The translations under genes were made by a program, and so were the position numbers. A stretch of DNA of 64,000 nt from Mycolicibacterium iranicum (GTDB lineage: Bacteria > Actinomycetota > Actinomycetes > Mycobacteriales > Mycobacteriaceae), in assembly GCF_014190915.1 (NCBI RefSeq), contig NZ_JACHVU010000001.1, positions 248,001-312,000 of the forward strand. Direction: 5' to 3'. A model generated the notes under the pieces. That model was not told where the DNA came from. It saw only the letters and a list, made by a program, of their open reading frames with translations, and ran no database searches. Shown in pieces: positions 9,022 to 17,139 of this stretch (position 1 is its first letter; the number at the start of each line of letters is the position of its first letter).

Positions 9022-9876
9022 ATGGGTGACAACCAGCAGCCCTCGGGGCTGAAGAACCTGGCGCTGGCGGCCGCGGGGGCGCTGCCGTTCATCCCGCGCG
9101 GCGACACGCTGCCGACGCGGACGTTGACCGTGGAGGACCTGCGCATCGACCCGGCCACCGTCGCCGAGTACGCCGCGGTGACCGGGTTGCGCTTCGACAA
9201 CGCGGTGCCGGTGACCTATCCGTTCGCGCTGACGTTCCCGACCGTGATGTCGCTGATCACCGGGTTCGACTTCCCCTTCGCCGCAATGGGTTCGGTGCAC
9301 ATGGAGAACCACATCACCCAGTACCGGCCGATCGCGGTGACCGACACCGTCTCGGCGGAGGTGCACGCGGAGAACATGCGCGAACACCGCCGCGGGCTGC
9401 TCGTCGACGTGGTGACCGACGTCAAGGTCGGCAACGAGCCGGCCTGGCATCAGGTCACGACGTTCCTGCACCAGCAGCGGACCAGCCTGTCGGACGAGCC
9501 GAAGGCGCCCCCGAAGAAACAGCCGAAACTGCCGCCGCCGAACGCGGTCCTGCACATCACCCCGTCCCAGATCCGGCACTACGCGTCGGTGGGCGGGGAC
9601 CACAACCCGATCCACACCAACGGCGTCGCCGCCAAACTGTTCGGGTTCCCGACGGTCATCGCCCACGGGATGTTCAGCGCCGCGGCGGTACTGGCGAATG
9701 TCGAGGGTCAGCTACCGGATGCGGTGAAGTACTCGGTGCGGTTCGCCAAACCGGTGGTGCTGCCCGCCAGGGCCGGGCTCTACGTGGACCGGACCGCCGA
9801 TGGCTGGGACCTGACGCTGCGGCACCTGACGAAGGGCCACCCGCACCTGACGGCGACGATCTCTAGCTTGAGATAG
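9022..9876 (+). CDS. htdX: 3-hydroxyacyl-thioester dehydratase HtdX (MaoC type)
   Basis: A 284-residue double-hotdog hydratase/dehydratase. The C-terminal hotdog has the hydratase-2 motif GDHNPIH with Asp193 and His198 as catalytic pair. The N-terminal hotdog (about 30-150) lacks it. It probably interconverts 3-hydroxyacyl and trans-2-enoyl thioesters, complementing FabG4, with which it is co-transcribed (33-base gap). The 3' end overlaps the convergent tetR gene by 14 bases. Confidence 0.92.
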   Translation: MGDNQQPSGLKNLALAAAGALPFIPRGDTLPTRTLTVEDLRIDPATVAEYAAVTGLRFDNAVPVTYPFALTFPTVMSLITGFDFPFAAMGSVHMENHITQYRPIAVTDTVSAEVHAENMREHRRGLLVDVVTDVKVGNEPAWHQVTTFLHQQRTSLSDEPKAPPKKQPKLPPPNAVLHITPSQIRHYASVGGDHNPIHTNGVAAKLFGFPTVIAHGMFSAAAVLANVEGQLPDAVKYSVRFAKPVVLPARAGLYVDRTADGWDLTLRHLTKGHPHLTATISSLR

Positions 9877-10504
9877 CGGCGGTGGCGTCGACGTCTCCGG
9901 CATCCGACGACGCCGACGGGGCGCCCTTGAGGCCCAGCCAGAACAGGTTGATCATCAGCTCGGACGCCTCGTCGACGTCGGCGTCCCCGGTGCTGACGCG
10001 CGAGGCCACGGCCTCGCCGGCCCCCACGAGCGCGACGGCCATCATGTCGAAGTCGGTGTCGGGTTCGGGGAACTTGGTCCCGGACCGCAACAGCCGCCCG
10101 ACCAGCTCGATGATGCGTTCGCGGCCTTCCCGCACGGTGTGCGCGAACGCCTGCGAGCTGGTGGCCTGGGTGTAGAGCACCATCCAGGAGGCGCGGTTGG
10201 CGTCGATGTACTTCAGGAACGCCAGCACCGCGGTCCGCAGCAGCTCCTTGGGTGCGGCGCTGAAGTCGATGTTGCTGTTCACCTCGTCGACGAAGCGGCC
10301 CAGCTCACGGTTCAGGCACGCGCCGAACAGCTCTTCCTTGGAGCCGTAGTACAGGTACAGCATCGGTTTGCTGATCTGCGCCTCGGCGGCGATCGCGTCC
10401 ATGGACGTCTCGTGATAGCCGTTGACCGAGAAGATCTCCACGGCCGCGTCGAGCATCTGCTGCTCACGGACGGCACGCGGCAACCGCTTGGTTCCACCTG
10501 CCAT
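9863..10504 (-). CDS. TetR-family regulator (Rv0238-type)
   Basis: A 213-residue TetR protein. The N-terminal helix-turn-helix covers about residues 13-58, including FSVNGYHETSMDAIAAEA and KPMLYLYYGSKEELF. The C-terminal ligand and dimerisation domain is alpha-helical. By gene order it is the Rv0238 ortholog next to htdX and lpqI. The palindrome at 10537-10560 directly upstream suggests autorepression, and cores of the same form occur at fadE5 and fadA2/fabG4. It is therefore inferred to be the local repressor of fatty-acid oxidation genes, perhaps sensing acyl-CoA. I cannot say whether it equals a named regulator. Confidence 0.87.
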   Translation of the reverse strand: MAGGTKRLPRAVREQQMLDAAVEIFSVNGYHETSMDAIAAEAQISKPMLYLYYGSKEELFGACLNRELGRFVDEVNSNIDFSAAPKELLRTAVLAFLKYIDANRASWMVLYTQATSSQAFAHTVREGRERIIELVGRLLRSGTKFPEPDTDFDMMAVALVGAGEAVASRVSTGDADVDEASELMINLFWLGLKGAPSASSDAGDVDATAAISS

Positions 10505-10536
10505 TCCGCGAACCTCTTTCCACCGATCAGCGACGT

Positions 10537-10560
10537 ATTGCCTACCACAGGGTAAGCAAT
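10537..10560. promoter_or_regulatory. tetR operator, 24-bp palindrome
   Basis: Ten-base arms, ATTGCCTACC and GGTAAGCAAT, match at 9 of 10 positions around the centre ACAG. The core CTAC-N6-GTAA (10542-10555) matches the fadE5 and fadA2/fabG4 sites except for one base. It ends 33 bases upstream of the tetR start codon, within the expected promoter. Confidence 0.6.
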
Positions 10561-10570
10561 GGCCGGCCGA

Positions 10571-11776
10571 TCAGCCGCCGCAGCGCGGTGACGGGCCCTT
10601 CGTCGCAACGATCCTCATCACGGAGCCGTCCACTCCCGACATCGTGAGCTCACCTGCGCCGACCGCCTGCTCCAGGCGGTCGAGCACCGCCGGAACCTGG
10701 TCGGTGGACAGCCAGAGCGCCATGTCGGCGCCCGCCTGCAGCGATCGCAGCACCGCGTCGGCGATGCCGAACCGGTCGGAGATCGCCTGCATCCCGGACA
10801 GGTCGTCGGTGAACACGGGGCCGCCGAACGGCGGGCCGCCGTAGTTGCCGGACCGCAGCAGTGCGTACGCCGCGGGGCTCAGGCTCGCGGGTTCGCTACC
10901 GGTCAGCCCCGGCACCTCCATGTGCCCGACCATGACGCCGACGGGCGCCTGGGCTGCCAGCGTGCGGTAGGGCACCAGGTCGCTGTCCATCAGCGCGTCA
11001 AGGGGCGGGGTGACGACGCTGCCCGCGTGCGAGTCGCCCGACCCCGAGCCGTGCCCCGGGAAGTGTTTCAGGACGGGCAGGACGCCCGCCTCGCGCAGGC
11101 CGCGCGCGTAGGCCCCGGCGTAGTCGGTGACGGTCGCCGGGTCGGCGCCGAACGACCGGTCGCCGATGACGGTGTCGTCCGCGGCACCGGTCACGTCGAC
11201 CACCGGCGCGAAGTCGACGGTGATGCCGAGGTTGCGCATCTTGCGGCCGCGGTCCAGCGCGATCGCGTACACCTGCTCGGGGGTGTTGCTCTGGGCGAGC
11301 GCCCGCGCGGACGGCTGGGCCCCGATGAGCCCGGACAGCCGCGACACCCGGCCGCCCTCCTCGTCCACGCTCACCGACAGCGGCAGCGGGCCGGCGTTGG
11401 CGATGTCGGGTAGCGAGCCGTCGGTCAGCATCGACATGTCGGTCCAGCTGCCGATCATGACGCCGCCGACGTGGTGCTCGGCGGCCACCGCGCGGGCATC
11501 GGCCGCGCCGGTCACCCCGACCATCAGCAGCTGCGCCAGCTTGTCACGGGTCGACATTCCCGCCACGACCGCGGCCGGATCCCCGCATGCGGGGGCCGCG
11601 GGCGCCGGGGCGGCCGGGAACGGCGCAGGCAGGGGGCCTGCAGCCATCGACGGTGTGGCGTTGACGGTCGGCGGGCCTGCCGGCTCGGGCTCGGCGGCCG
11701 ACGTGCAGCCGGCCAGGAGCGCGGAGGCCGCCAGGGTGCCGATCATGGCTTTCGGGACGATCCGGAGGGCGGACAT
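10571..11776 (-). CDS. lpqI: Lipoprotein LpqI, beta-N-acetylglucosaminidase (NagZ type)
   Basis: A family-3 glycoside hydrolase of about 401 residues that recycles muropeptides by removing N-acetylglucosamine. It is a lipoprotein: the signal peptide ends in the lipobox LLAGC, so it is anchored on the outer face of the membrane. KHFPGHGSGSGDSH carries the mobile His/Asp catalytic loop of NagZ enzymes, and FTDDLSG holds the nucleophile Asp. The start is ATG 11776. GTG 11788, whose first base overlaps the upstream stop as TAGTG, adds four residues and is a real alternative. It is probably co-transcribed with the small gene upstream. Confidence 0.9.
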   Translation of the reverse strand: MSALRIVPKAMIGTLAASALLAGCTSAAEPEPAGPPTVNATPSMAAGPLPAPFPAAPAPAAPACGDPAAVVAGMSTRDKLAQLLMVGVTGAADARAVAAEHHVGGVMIGSWTDMSMLTDGSLPDIANAGPLPLSVSVDEEGGRVSRLSGLIGAQPSARALAQSNTPEQVYAIALDRGRKMRNLGITVDFAPVVDVTGAADDTVIGDRSFGADPATVTDYAGAYARGLREAGVLPVLKHFPGHGSGSGDSHAGSVVTPPLDALMDSDLVPYRTLAAQAPVGVMVGHMEVPGLTGSEPASLSPAAYALLRSGNYGGPPFGGPVFTDDLSGMQAISDRFGIADAVLRSLQAGADMALWLSTDQVPAVLDRLEQAVGAGELTMSGVDGSVMRIVATKGPSPRCGG

Positions 11777-11787
11777 ACGTCCCGACA

Positions 11788-12093
11788 CTAATGGCAGTGG
11801 AAGCCCCGATCTATGCCGTGGTCGTCGAGCCAGGATCGTTCCCCCCTGGCCATGATCTGCTCGACGTGGTCACAGACGGCGTCGACCGGGTCGGCCGCAG
11901 GGCCGACTCCCAGGGCTTTTCGCAGCTGGGGAAACTGGTCGGGGGCCACCGTGACCCAGTATTCGTAGTGGTGGTCCGGGTCGCCCAGGTAGGCGGAGTC
12001 CTCGCCGTGGAAGGTCAGCGCGCCGTCCTCGCCGTAGCCGACCCACACGCTGCACGTGCCCGAGCGCCAGAAAGGGTGCTGCCCGGTGGCCAT
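11788..12093 (-). CDS. Conserved hypothetical small soluble protein
   Basis: A 101-residue protein starting at ATG 12093, rich in Trp, His and acidic residues (HPFWRSGTCSVWVGYGEDG near the start) with no signal peptide or membrane segment. I do not recognise a domain. It ends 11 bases before lpqI in the same direction, so the two are probably one transcript. The start of the divergent stress-protein gene is 47 bases away. Confidence 0.65.
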   Translation of the reverse strand: MATGQHPFWRSGTCSVWVGYGEDGALTFHGEDSAYLGDPDHHYEYWVTVAPDQFPQLRKALGVGPAADPVDAVCDHVEQIMARGERSWLDDHGIDRGFHCH

Positions 12094-12140
12094 GACCAAA
12101 TATTCTGATACCCGATGACGTGCAGCGAGCAGGAGTGGCG

Positions 12141-12629
12141 ATGACCGGCCCCGTGCCCCGGGACAAGAAGACCGTCCTGCTCATCGCGTTCGACGGTTCG
12201 CAGACCGCACGCCGCGCCGTGGAGTACGCGGGCCGGTTCCTGACGGCCGACCGGGCTGTGGTGCTGACCGTGTGGGCGCCGCTGGACCGAGGCTCCGACC
12301 CCGGTTCGTACGACTTCGACCTCGACGGCCCCCCGGACCCCCGCGACGACGACGAGGCCGACATCGCCCTGGCCGAGGCGCAGCGCATTAGCGACGAGGG
12401 CCTGGACCTGGCGGTCGCGGTGGGGTTGCCGGCCGAACCCCTGCGGCGTCCGGTGACCTTCACCGTGTGGCAGACGATCATCGACACCGCCGACGAACTC
12501 GACGCCGACCTGATCATCACCGGCACCAGGGCCACGACGGGATTCCGGTCGCTTCTGCAGTCCAGCGTGGCCGACCACGTGCTGCGGCGGGGGCACCGAC
12601 CGGTGCTGATCGTGCCGCCCGAGCCCTGA
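12141..12629 (+). CDS. Universal stress protein (UspA family)
   Basis: A 162-residue single-domain Usp. The N-terminal strand KTVLLIAFDGSQTARRAVEY and the C-terminal GTRATTGFRSLLQSSVADHV-LRRGHRPVLIVP block are the family hallmarks. The nucleotide-binding G-x2-G-x9-G(S/T) loop is imperfect (SSV where GSV is usual), so ATP binding is uncertain. ATG at 12141 was chosen because AGGAG precedes it at 5 bases. The GTG at 12120 has no such site. Confidence 0.85.
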   Translation: MTGPVPRDKKTVLLIAFDGSQTARRAVEYAGRFLTADRAVVLTVWAPLDRGSDPGSYDFDLDGPPDPRDDDEADIALAEAQRISDEGLDLAVAVGLPAEPLRRPVTFTVWQTIIDTADELDADLIITGTRATTGFRSLLQSSVADHVLRRGHRPVLIVPPEP

Positions 12630-12674
12630 TCGCGGCGCTCCGGGCCGTGTCGCGCCGCGTGCTAGGTTGGCCGC

Positions 12675-12848
12675 ATGGATCGGTTCCTCGTGCCCGCCGC
12701 AGCCAGCATCGTCGTCGGCCTGCTGCTGGGCGCGGCGGCCGTGTTCGGTGTGACGCTGATGGTGCAGGAGGATTCCAAGCCTCCGCTGCAGGCGGGCGAT
12801 CCGGCGTCCTCGGTGCTCAACAGGGTCGAGTACGGCGACCGCACGTAA
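12675..12848 (+). CDS. Small secreted/membrane peptide, DUF2613 (Rv0236A type)
   Basis: A 57-residue protein with one hydrophobic segment (residues 5-28, VPAAASIVVGLLLGAAAVFG) followed by a short polar tail ending VEYGDRT. Length, sequence and position just upstream of aftD match the small Rv0236A protein of M. tuberculosis. It could be a signal-anchored partner of AftD, but its function is unknown. The stop lies 109 bases before the first standard aftD start codon, so the two are likely co-transcribed. Confidence 0.8.
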   Translation: MDRFLVPAAASIVVGLLLGAAAVFGVTLMVQEDSKPPLQAGDPASSVLNRVEYGDRT

Positions 12849-12957
12849 TTCCCCGGCCGCCACACCCCCGCCCGCCGAGCCTGATCCCCCGGTCGCTCCG
12901 CTCCTGCCCGCCGAACCTGAGCTGATCGCCCAGCCGCTCTCGCGGCGCTGGCTGTGG

Positions 12958-15900
12958 GTGGCCGCCGTCGCGGCCCTGGTCCTGACATTCGCCCAGTCGC
13001 CCGGCCAGATCTCGCCGGACACCAAGCTCGATCTCACCGCCAACCCGTTGCGCTTCCTGGCGCGCGCCTTCAACCTGTGGAACAGCGAGCTGCCGTTCGG
13101 GCAGGCGCAGAACCAGGCCTACGGCTACCTGTTCCCCCACGGCACCTTCTTCCTGGCCGGCGACCTGCTCGGCGTCCCGGGCTGGGTGACCCAACGGCTC
13201 TGGTGGGCGCTGTTGCTCGTCGTCGGCTTCTGGGGCGTGATCCGCGTCGCCGAGGCGCTGAACGACGGACGCGGCCTCGGCACCACGACGTCACGAATCC
13301 TCGGCGCGATAGCCTTCGCGCTGTCTCCCCGGGTGCTGACGACGCTCGGGGCGATCTCGTCGGAGACGCTGCCGATGATGCTGGCGCCGTGGGTGCTGCT
13401 GCCGATCATCGTGGCGCTGCGCGGGCACCCCGGCGGGGTGCGGCTGCCGGCCGCCCGGTCTGCGCTGGCGATCGCACTGATGGGTGCGGTCAATGCCGTC
13501 GCGACGCTGACCGCCTGCCTGTGCGCGGTCGTCTGGCTGCTGTGCCACCGGCCGAACCGCACGTGGTGGCGCTTCGTGGCGTGGTGGCTGCCGTGCGTGG
13601 CGCTGGCGGTGACGTGGTGGGTCGTGGCGCTGCTGCACCTGGGACGGATCAGCCCGCCGTTCCTGGACTTCATCGAGTCCTCGGGCGTCACGACGCAGTG
13701 GATGTCGCTGACCGAGATGCTGCGGGGCACCGGGGCGTGGACGCCCTATGTGGCGCCGTCGGCCACCGCGGGGGCGTCGCTGGTGACGGGTTCGGTGGCG
13801 GTGCTGGCGACCGCGCTGGTGGCCGCGGGCGGGCTGGCCGGTCTGGCGTCGAGGCGCATGCCCGACCGTGGCCGGTTGATCACGATGCTGATGGTCGGCG
13901 TCGTGCTGCTGGCCGCGAGCTACTCGGGCGGCCTGGGGTCGCCGATCGCGCACTACGTTCAGGTGTTCCTCGACGCCGACGGCACGCCGCTGCGCAACCT
14001 GCACAAGCTCGAGCCGCTGCTGCGGCTGCCGCTGGCCCTGGGCCTGGTTCATCTGCTGGGCCGGGTCCCGTTGCCCGGCAGTGTGCCCCGGCCCGTGTGG
14101 CGGGCCGCGTTCGCCCATCCGGAGAACGACCGGCGCGTCGCGGTGGGCATCGTGCTGCTCTCGGCGCTGACCGCTGCGACGGCGCTGGCGTGGACCGGCC
14201 GCCTCACCCCGCCGGGGGCGTTCGACGCGATCCCGCAGTACTGGCACGACACCGCGCGGTGGCTGGACGACAACGACGTCGGGGGGCGGGTGCTCGTCGC
14301 CCCCGGGTCGCCGTTCGCCACCCAGGTGTGGGGCAACAGCCACGACGAACCCCTGCAGGTGCTCGGCGAGAGTGCGTGGGGGGTGCGTGATTCCATTCCC
14401 CTGACCCCGCCCGAGACGATCCGCGCCCTCGACTCGGTGCAGCGGCTGTTCGCCGCGGGTCGGCCCTCCGACGGCCTCGCCGACACCTTGGCGCGGCAGG
14501 GCATCTCGTATGTCGTGGTGCGCAACGACCTCGACCCGGAATCGTCGCGTTCTGCGCGACCCATCCTGGTGCACCGCGCCGTCGACGGATCCCCCGGACT
14601 GACCAAGGTCGCCGAGTTCGGCGACCCGGTGGGGCCCGGGACGCTCGACGGGTTCGTCACCGACAGCGGGCTGCGGCCGCGCTACCCCGCCGTGGAGATC
14701 TACCGGGTGGACGCCGCCGGCTCCCCGGGTCCGTACGTCGTCGAGACCGACACGATGCCCCGGGTCGACGGCGGCCCGGAAGCGCTGCGCCGCCTCGACG
14801 AACGCCGCAGGCTGACCGGCCGGCCCCCGCTGGGCCCGATGTTGTTGACCCAGGACGCCTCCCGGGCGGGCCTGCCCTCCCCCGTTGTGACCGTCACCGA
14901 CAGCCCGACGGCACGCGAGACCGACTACGGCCGTGTCGACGACCATTCGTCGGCGATCCGCGGGCCCGACGACGCCCGCAACACGTTCAATCGGGTGCCC
15001 GATTACCCGGCCCGCGACGCCGAGCCGGTCTACGGGCAGTGGGGCGGCGGGCGCCTCACGGTGTCGAGTGCGGCCTCGGATTCGACGGCGCTGCCGAACG
15101 TCTCCCCGTCGTCGGGTCCCGCGTCGGCGATCGACGGGGACTCCTCGACGAGCTGGGTGTCCAATGCGCTGCAGACCGCGCTGGGCCAGTGGCTGCAGGT
15201 CGATTTCGACCATCCCGTCACGAACGCGACCCTGACGATCACCCCGAGCGCGACGGCGGTCGGCGCACAGGTCCGCCGGGTCGAGGTCTCGACGGTGAAC
15301 GGGACCAGTACCGTCCGTTTCGACGAGGCCGGCAAGCCGCAGACCGTGGCGCTGCCCTACGGGGAGTCACCCTGGGTCAGGATCACCGCGACCGGCACCG
15401 ACGACGGATCGCCGGGGGTGCAGTTCGGCATCACCGACATCAACGTCACCCAGTACGACGCCAACGGGTTCGCTCACCCGGTGAACCTGCGACACACGGT
15501 CGAGGTGCCCGGCCCGCCCACGGATTCTGCTGTCGCGCAATGGGACCTGGGTTCCGAGCTGCTGGGCCGGGCCGGCTGCGCCGAGAGTCCGACCGGTACC
15601 CGCTGCGCGGCGGCGATGGCGCTGGCCGCCGAGGAGCCGGTGAACCTGAGCCGTACGCTGACGGTGCCGCAGCCGACGCCGGTGACCCCGACGGTCTGGG
15701 TGCGTGCGCGCCAGGGCCCCAATCTCGCGGATCTCATCGCCCAACCGGGAACCACCCGCGCCGCAGGCGACTCCGATCCGATCGACGTGCTCGGGTCGGC
15801 GTACGCCGCCACCGACGGCGACCCGGGGACGTCGTGGACGGCGCCGCAGCGCACGGTGCAACCGCACACACCGCCGTCGCTGGTCCTCACGCTGCCGAGC

Positions 15901-17139
15901 CCGCGCACCGTCTCCGCCATCCGGGTGACACCCAGCTCGTCGCCGCTGCCCGCCCATCCCACGCTGATCGCCGTCGATCTCGGCGACGGCCCTCAGGTGC
16001 GCCGGATGACCGACAGCACAGAGACTTTCGCGCTGCATCCGACGGTCACCGACTCGGTCAAGGTGTGGCTGCTGGACTGGGAAGACCTGATCGACCGCAC
16101 CTCACTGGGCTTCGACCAGCTCAAGCCGCCGGGCCTGGCCGAGGTCGTCGCCCTCGACGCCCGGGGCGCCCCCATCGGCGCCGCCGACGCGACCGCCAAC
16201 CGCGCACGCACCGTGAGCCTGCCGTGCGGGCGCGGACCGGTCATCGGCGTGGCAGGCGAGTTCGTGCAGACAGAAGTGACGGCCACCGTCGGAGAACTCC
16301 TGGACGGCAGACCCATTCCTGCGCGCCCGTGCCGCGGCGGACCGATCACCCTGCCCGCCGGACAGCAGGAGCTGCTGATCAGCCCGGGACCCACCCTGGT
16401 CGTCGACGGTGTCCAGCTCGCGACGCCACTGTCGGGCGAGATCACCCCGGCGACAACGGGTCCCGTCGACATCGGCCGTTGGGACAGCGGCCACCGCGAG
16501 GTGGATGTCCCCGAATCCCCGGCGTCCCGCATCCTCGTGGTGCCCGAGAGCGTCAACCCCGGGTGGGTGGCGCGCGACACCGCCGGTGAGGCGCTGACGC
16601 CGGTGACTGTGAACGGCTGGCAGCAGGGCTGGGTGTTGCCCGCCGGCGCCGCGGGCGCGGTCACCCTCGACTTCGCCTCCAACGGAACCTATCGTGCGGG
16701 CCTCCTCGGCGGACTCGCGCTGCTTCCTCTTCTCCTGGTGCTGACACTCGTGCCGTCGCGCCGGCGAGTGACACCCTCCCCGGCGGCGCAGCCGTGGCGG
16801 CCGCCGGCCCTCGCGGTCGCCGGTGCCGCAGGCGTTGCGGCGGCGGTGATCTCGGGTGCCGGCGGTGTCGTGGTGGCGGCGGGTGTGCTCGGTATCCGCT
16901 ATCTGCTGCGGCGTCGTGACCGGATACTGGATGCGCTGACGGTCGGCACCGCGGCGTTCGGGCTGATCCTGGCAGGTGCTGCGCTGAGCCAGAACCCGTG
17001 GCGTTCGGTCGACGGCTATGTGGGCCATTCGGCGGGCGTGCAACTGTTGGCGCTGCTGTCCGTCGTCGCCGTCGCCACGTCGACGGTGTCCTTCGCCGAT
17101 TCACGCCGCACCGCACCCCGCGATGACGAAAATGGCTGA
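12958..17139 (+). CDS. aftD: Alpha-(1->3)-arabinofuranosyltransferase AftD
   Basis: A very large membrane glycosyltransferase (1393 residues from GTG 12958) that adds arabinose from decaprenyl-phosphoryl-arabinose to arabinogalactan and lipoarabinomannan. The N-terminal third is polytopic (GT-C fold), beginning TFAQSPGQISPDTKLDL. The periplasmic part holds discoidin-like carbohydrate-binding modules, one around residues 690-830 (SAIDGDSSTSWVSN) and one around 935-1050 (YAATDGDPGTSWTAP). The C-terminus returns to membrane segments (about 1245-1380). The frame stays open upstream of GTG 12958 through LSRRWLW, which looks like the start of the first membrane helix, so the true start may be a CTG further upstream. 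Confidence 0.92.
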   Translation: MAAVAALVLTFAQSPGQISPDTKLDLTANPLRFLARAFNLWNSELPFGQAQNQAYGYLFPHGTFFLAGDLLGVPGWVTQRLWWALLLVVGFWGVIRVAEALNDGRGLGTTTSRILGAIAFALSPRVLTTLGAISSETLPMMLAPWVLLPIIVALRGHPGGVRLPAARSALAIALMGAVNAVATLTACLCAVVWLLCHRPNRTWWRFVAWWLPCVALAVTWWVVALLHLGRISPPFLDFIESSGVTTQWMSLTEMLRGTGAWTPYVAPSATAGASLVTGSVAVLATALVAAGGLAGLASRRMPDRGRLITMLMVGVVLLAASYSGGLGSPIAHYVQVFLDADGTPLRNLHKLEPLLRLPLALGLVHLLGRVPLPGSVPRPVWRAAFAHPENDRRVAVGIVLLSALTAATALAWTGRLTPPGAFDAIPQYWHDTARWLDDNDVGGRVLVAPGSPFATQVWGNSHDEPLQVLGESAWGVRDSIPLTPPETIRALDSVQRLFAAGRPSDGLADTLARQGISYVVVRNDLDPESSRSARPILVHRAVDGSPGLTKVAEFGDPVGPGTLDGFVTDSGLRPRYPAVEIYRVDAAGSPGPYVVETDTMPRVDGGPEALRRLDERRRLTGRPPLGPMLLTQDASRAGLPSPVVTVTDSPTARETDYGRVDDHSSAIRGPDDARNTFNRVPDYPARDAEPVYGQWGGGRLTVSSAASDSTALPNVSPSSGPASAIDGDSSTSWVSNALQTALGQWLQVDFDHPVTNATLTITPSATAVGAQVRRVEVSTVNGTSTVRFDEAGKPQTVALPYGESPWVRITATGTDDGSPGVQFGITDINVTQYDANGFAHPVNLRHTVEVPGPPTDSAVAQWDLGSELLGRAGCAESPTGTRCAAAMALAAEEPVNLSRTLTVPQPTPVTPTVWVRARQGPNLADLIAQPGTTRAAGDSDPIDVLGSAYAATDGDPGTSWTAPQRTVQPHTPPSLVLTLPSPRTVSAIRVTPSSSPLPAHPTLIAVDLGDGPQVRRMTDSTETFALHPTVTDSVKVWLLDWEDLIDRTSLGFDQLKPPGLAEVVALDARGAPIGAADATANRARTVSLPCGRGPVIGVAGEFVQTEVTATVGELLDGRPIPARPCRGGPITLPAGQQELLISPGPTLVVDGVQLATPLSGEITPATTGPVDIGRWDSGHREVDVPESPASRILVVPESVNPGWVARDTAGEALTPVTVNGWQQGWVLPAGAAGAVTLDFASNGTYRAGLLGGLALLPLLLVLTLVPSRRRVTPSPAAQPWRPPALAVAGAAGVAAAVISGAGGVVVAAGVLGIRYLLRRRDRILDALTVGTAAFGLILAGAALSQNPWRSVDGYVGHSAGVQLLALLSVVAVATSTVSFADSRRTAPRDDENG

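Noticed and set aside
13291..15213. 640-codon minus-strand open frame opposite aftD
   Set aside because: aftD is well supported on the plus strand, and the antisense product is low-complexity Arg/Gln/His sequence.
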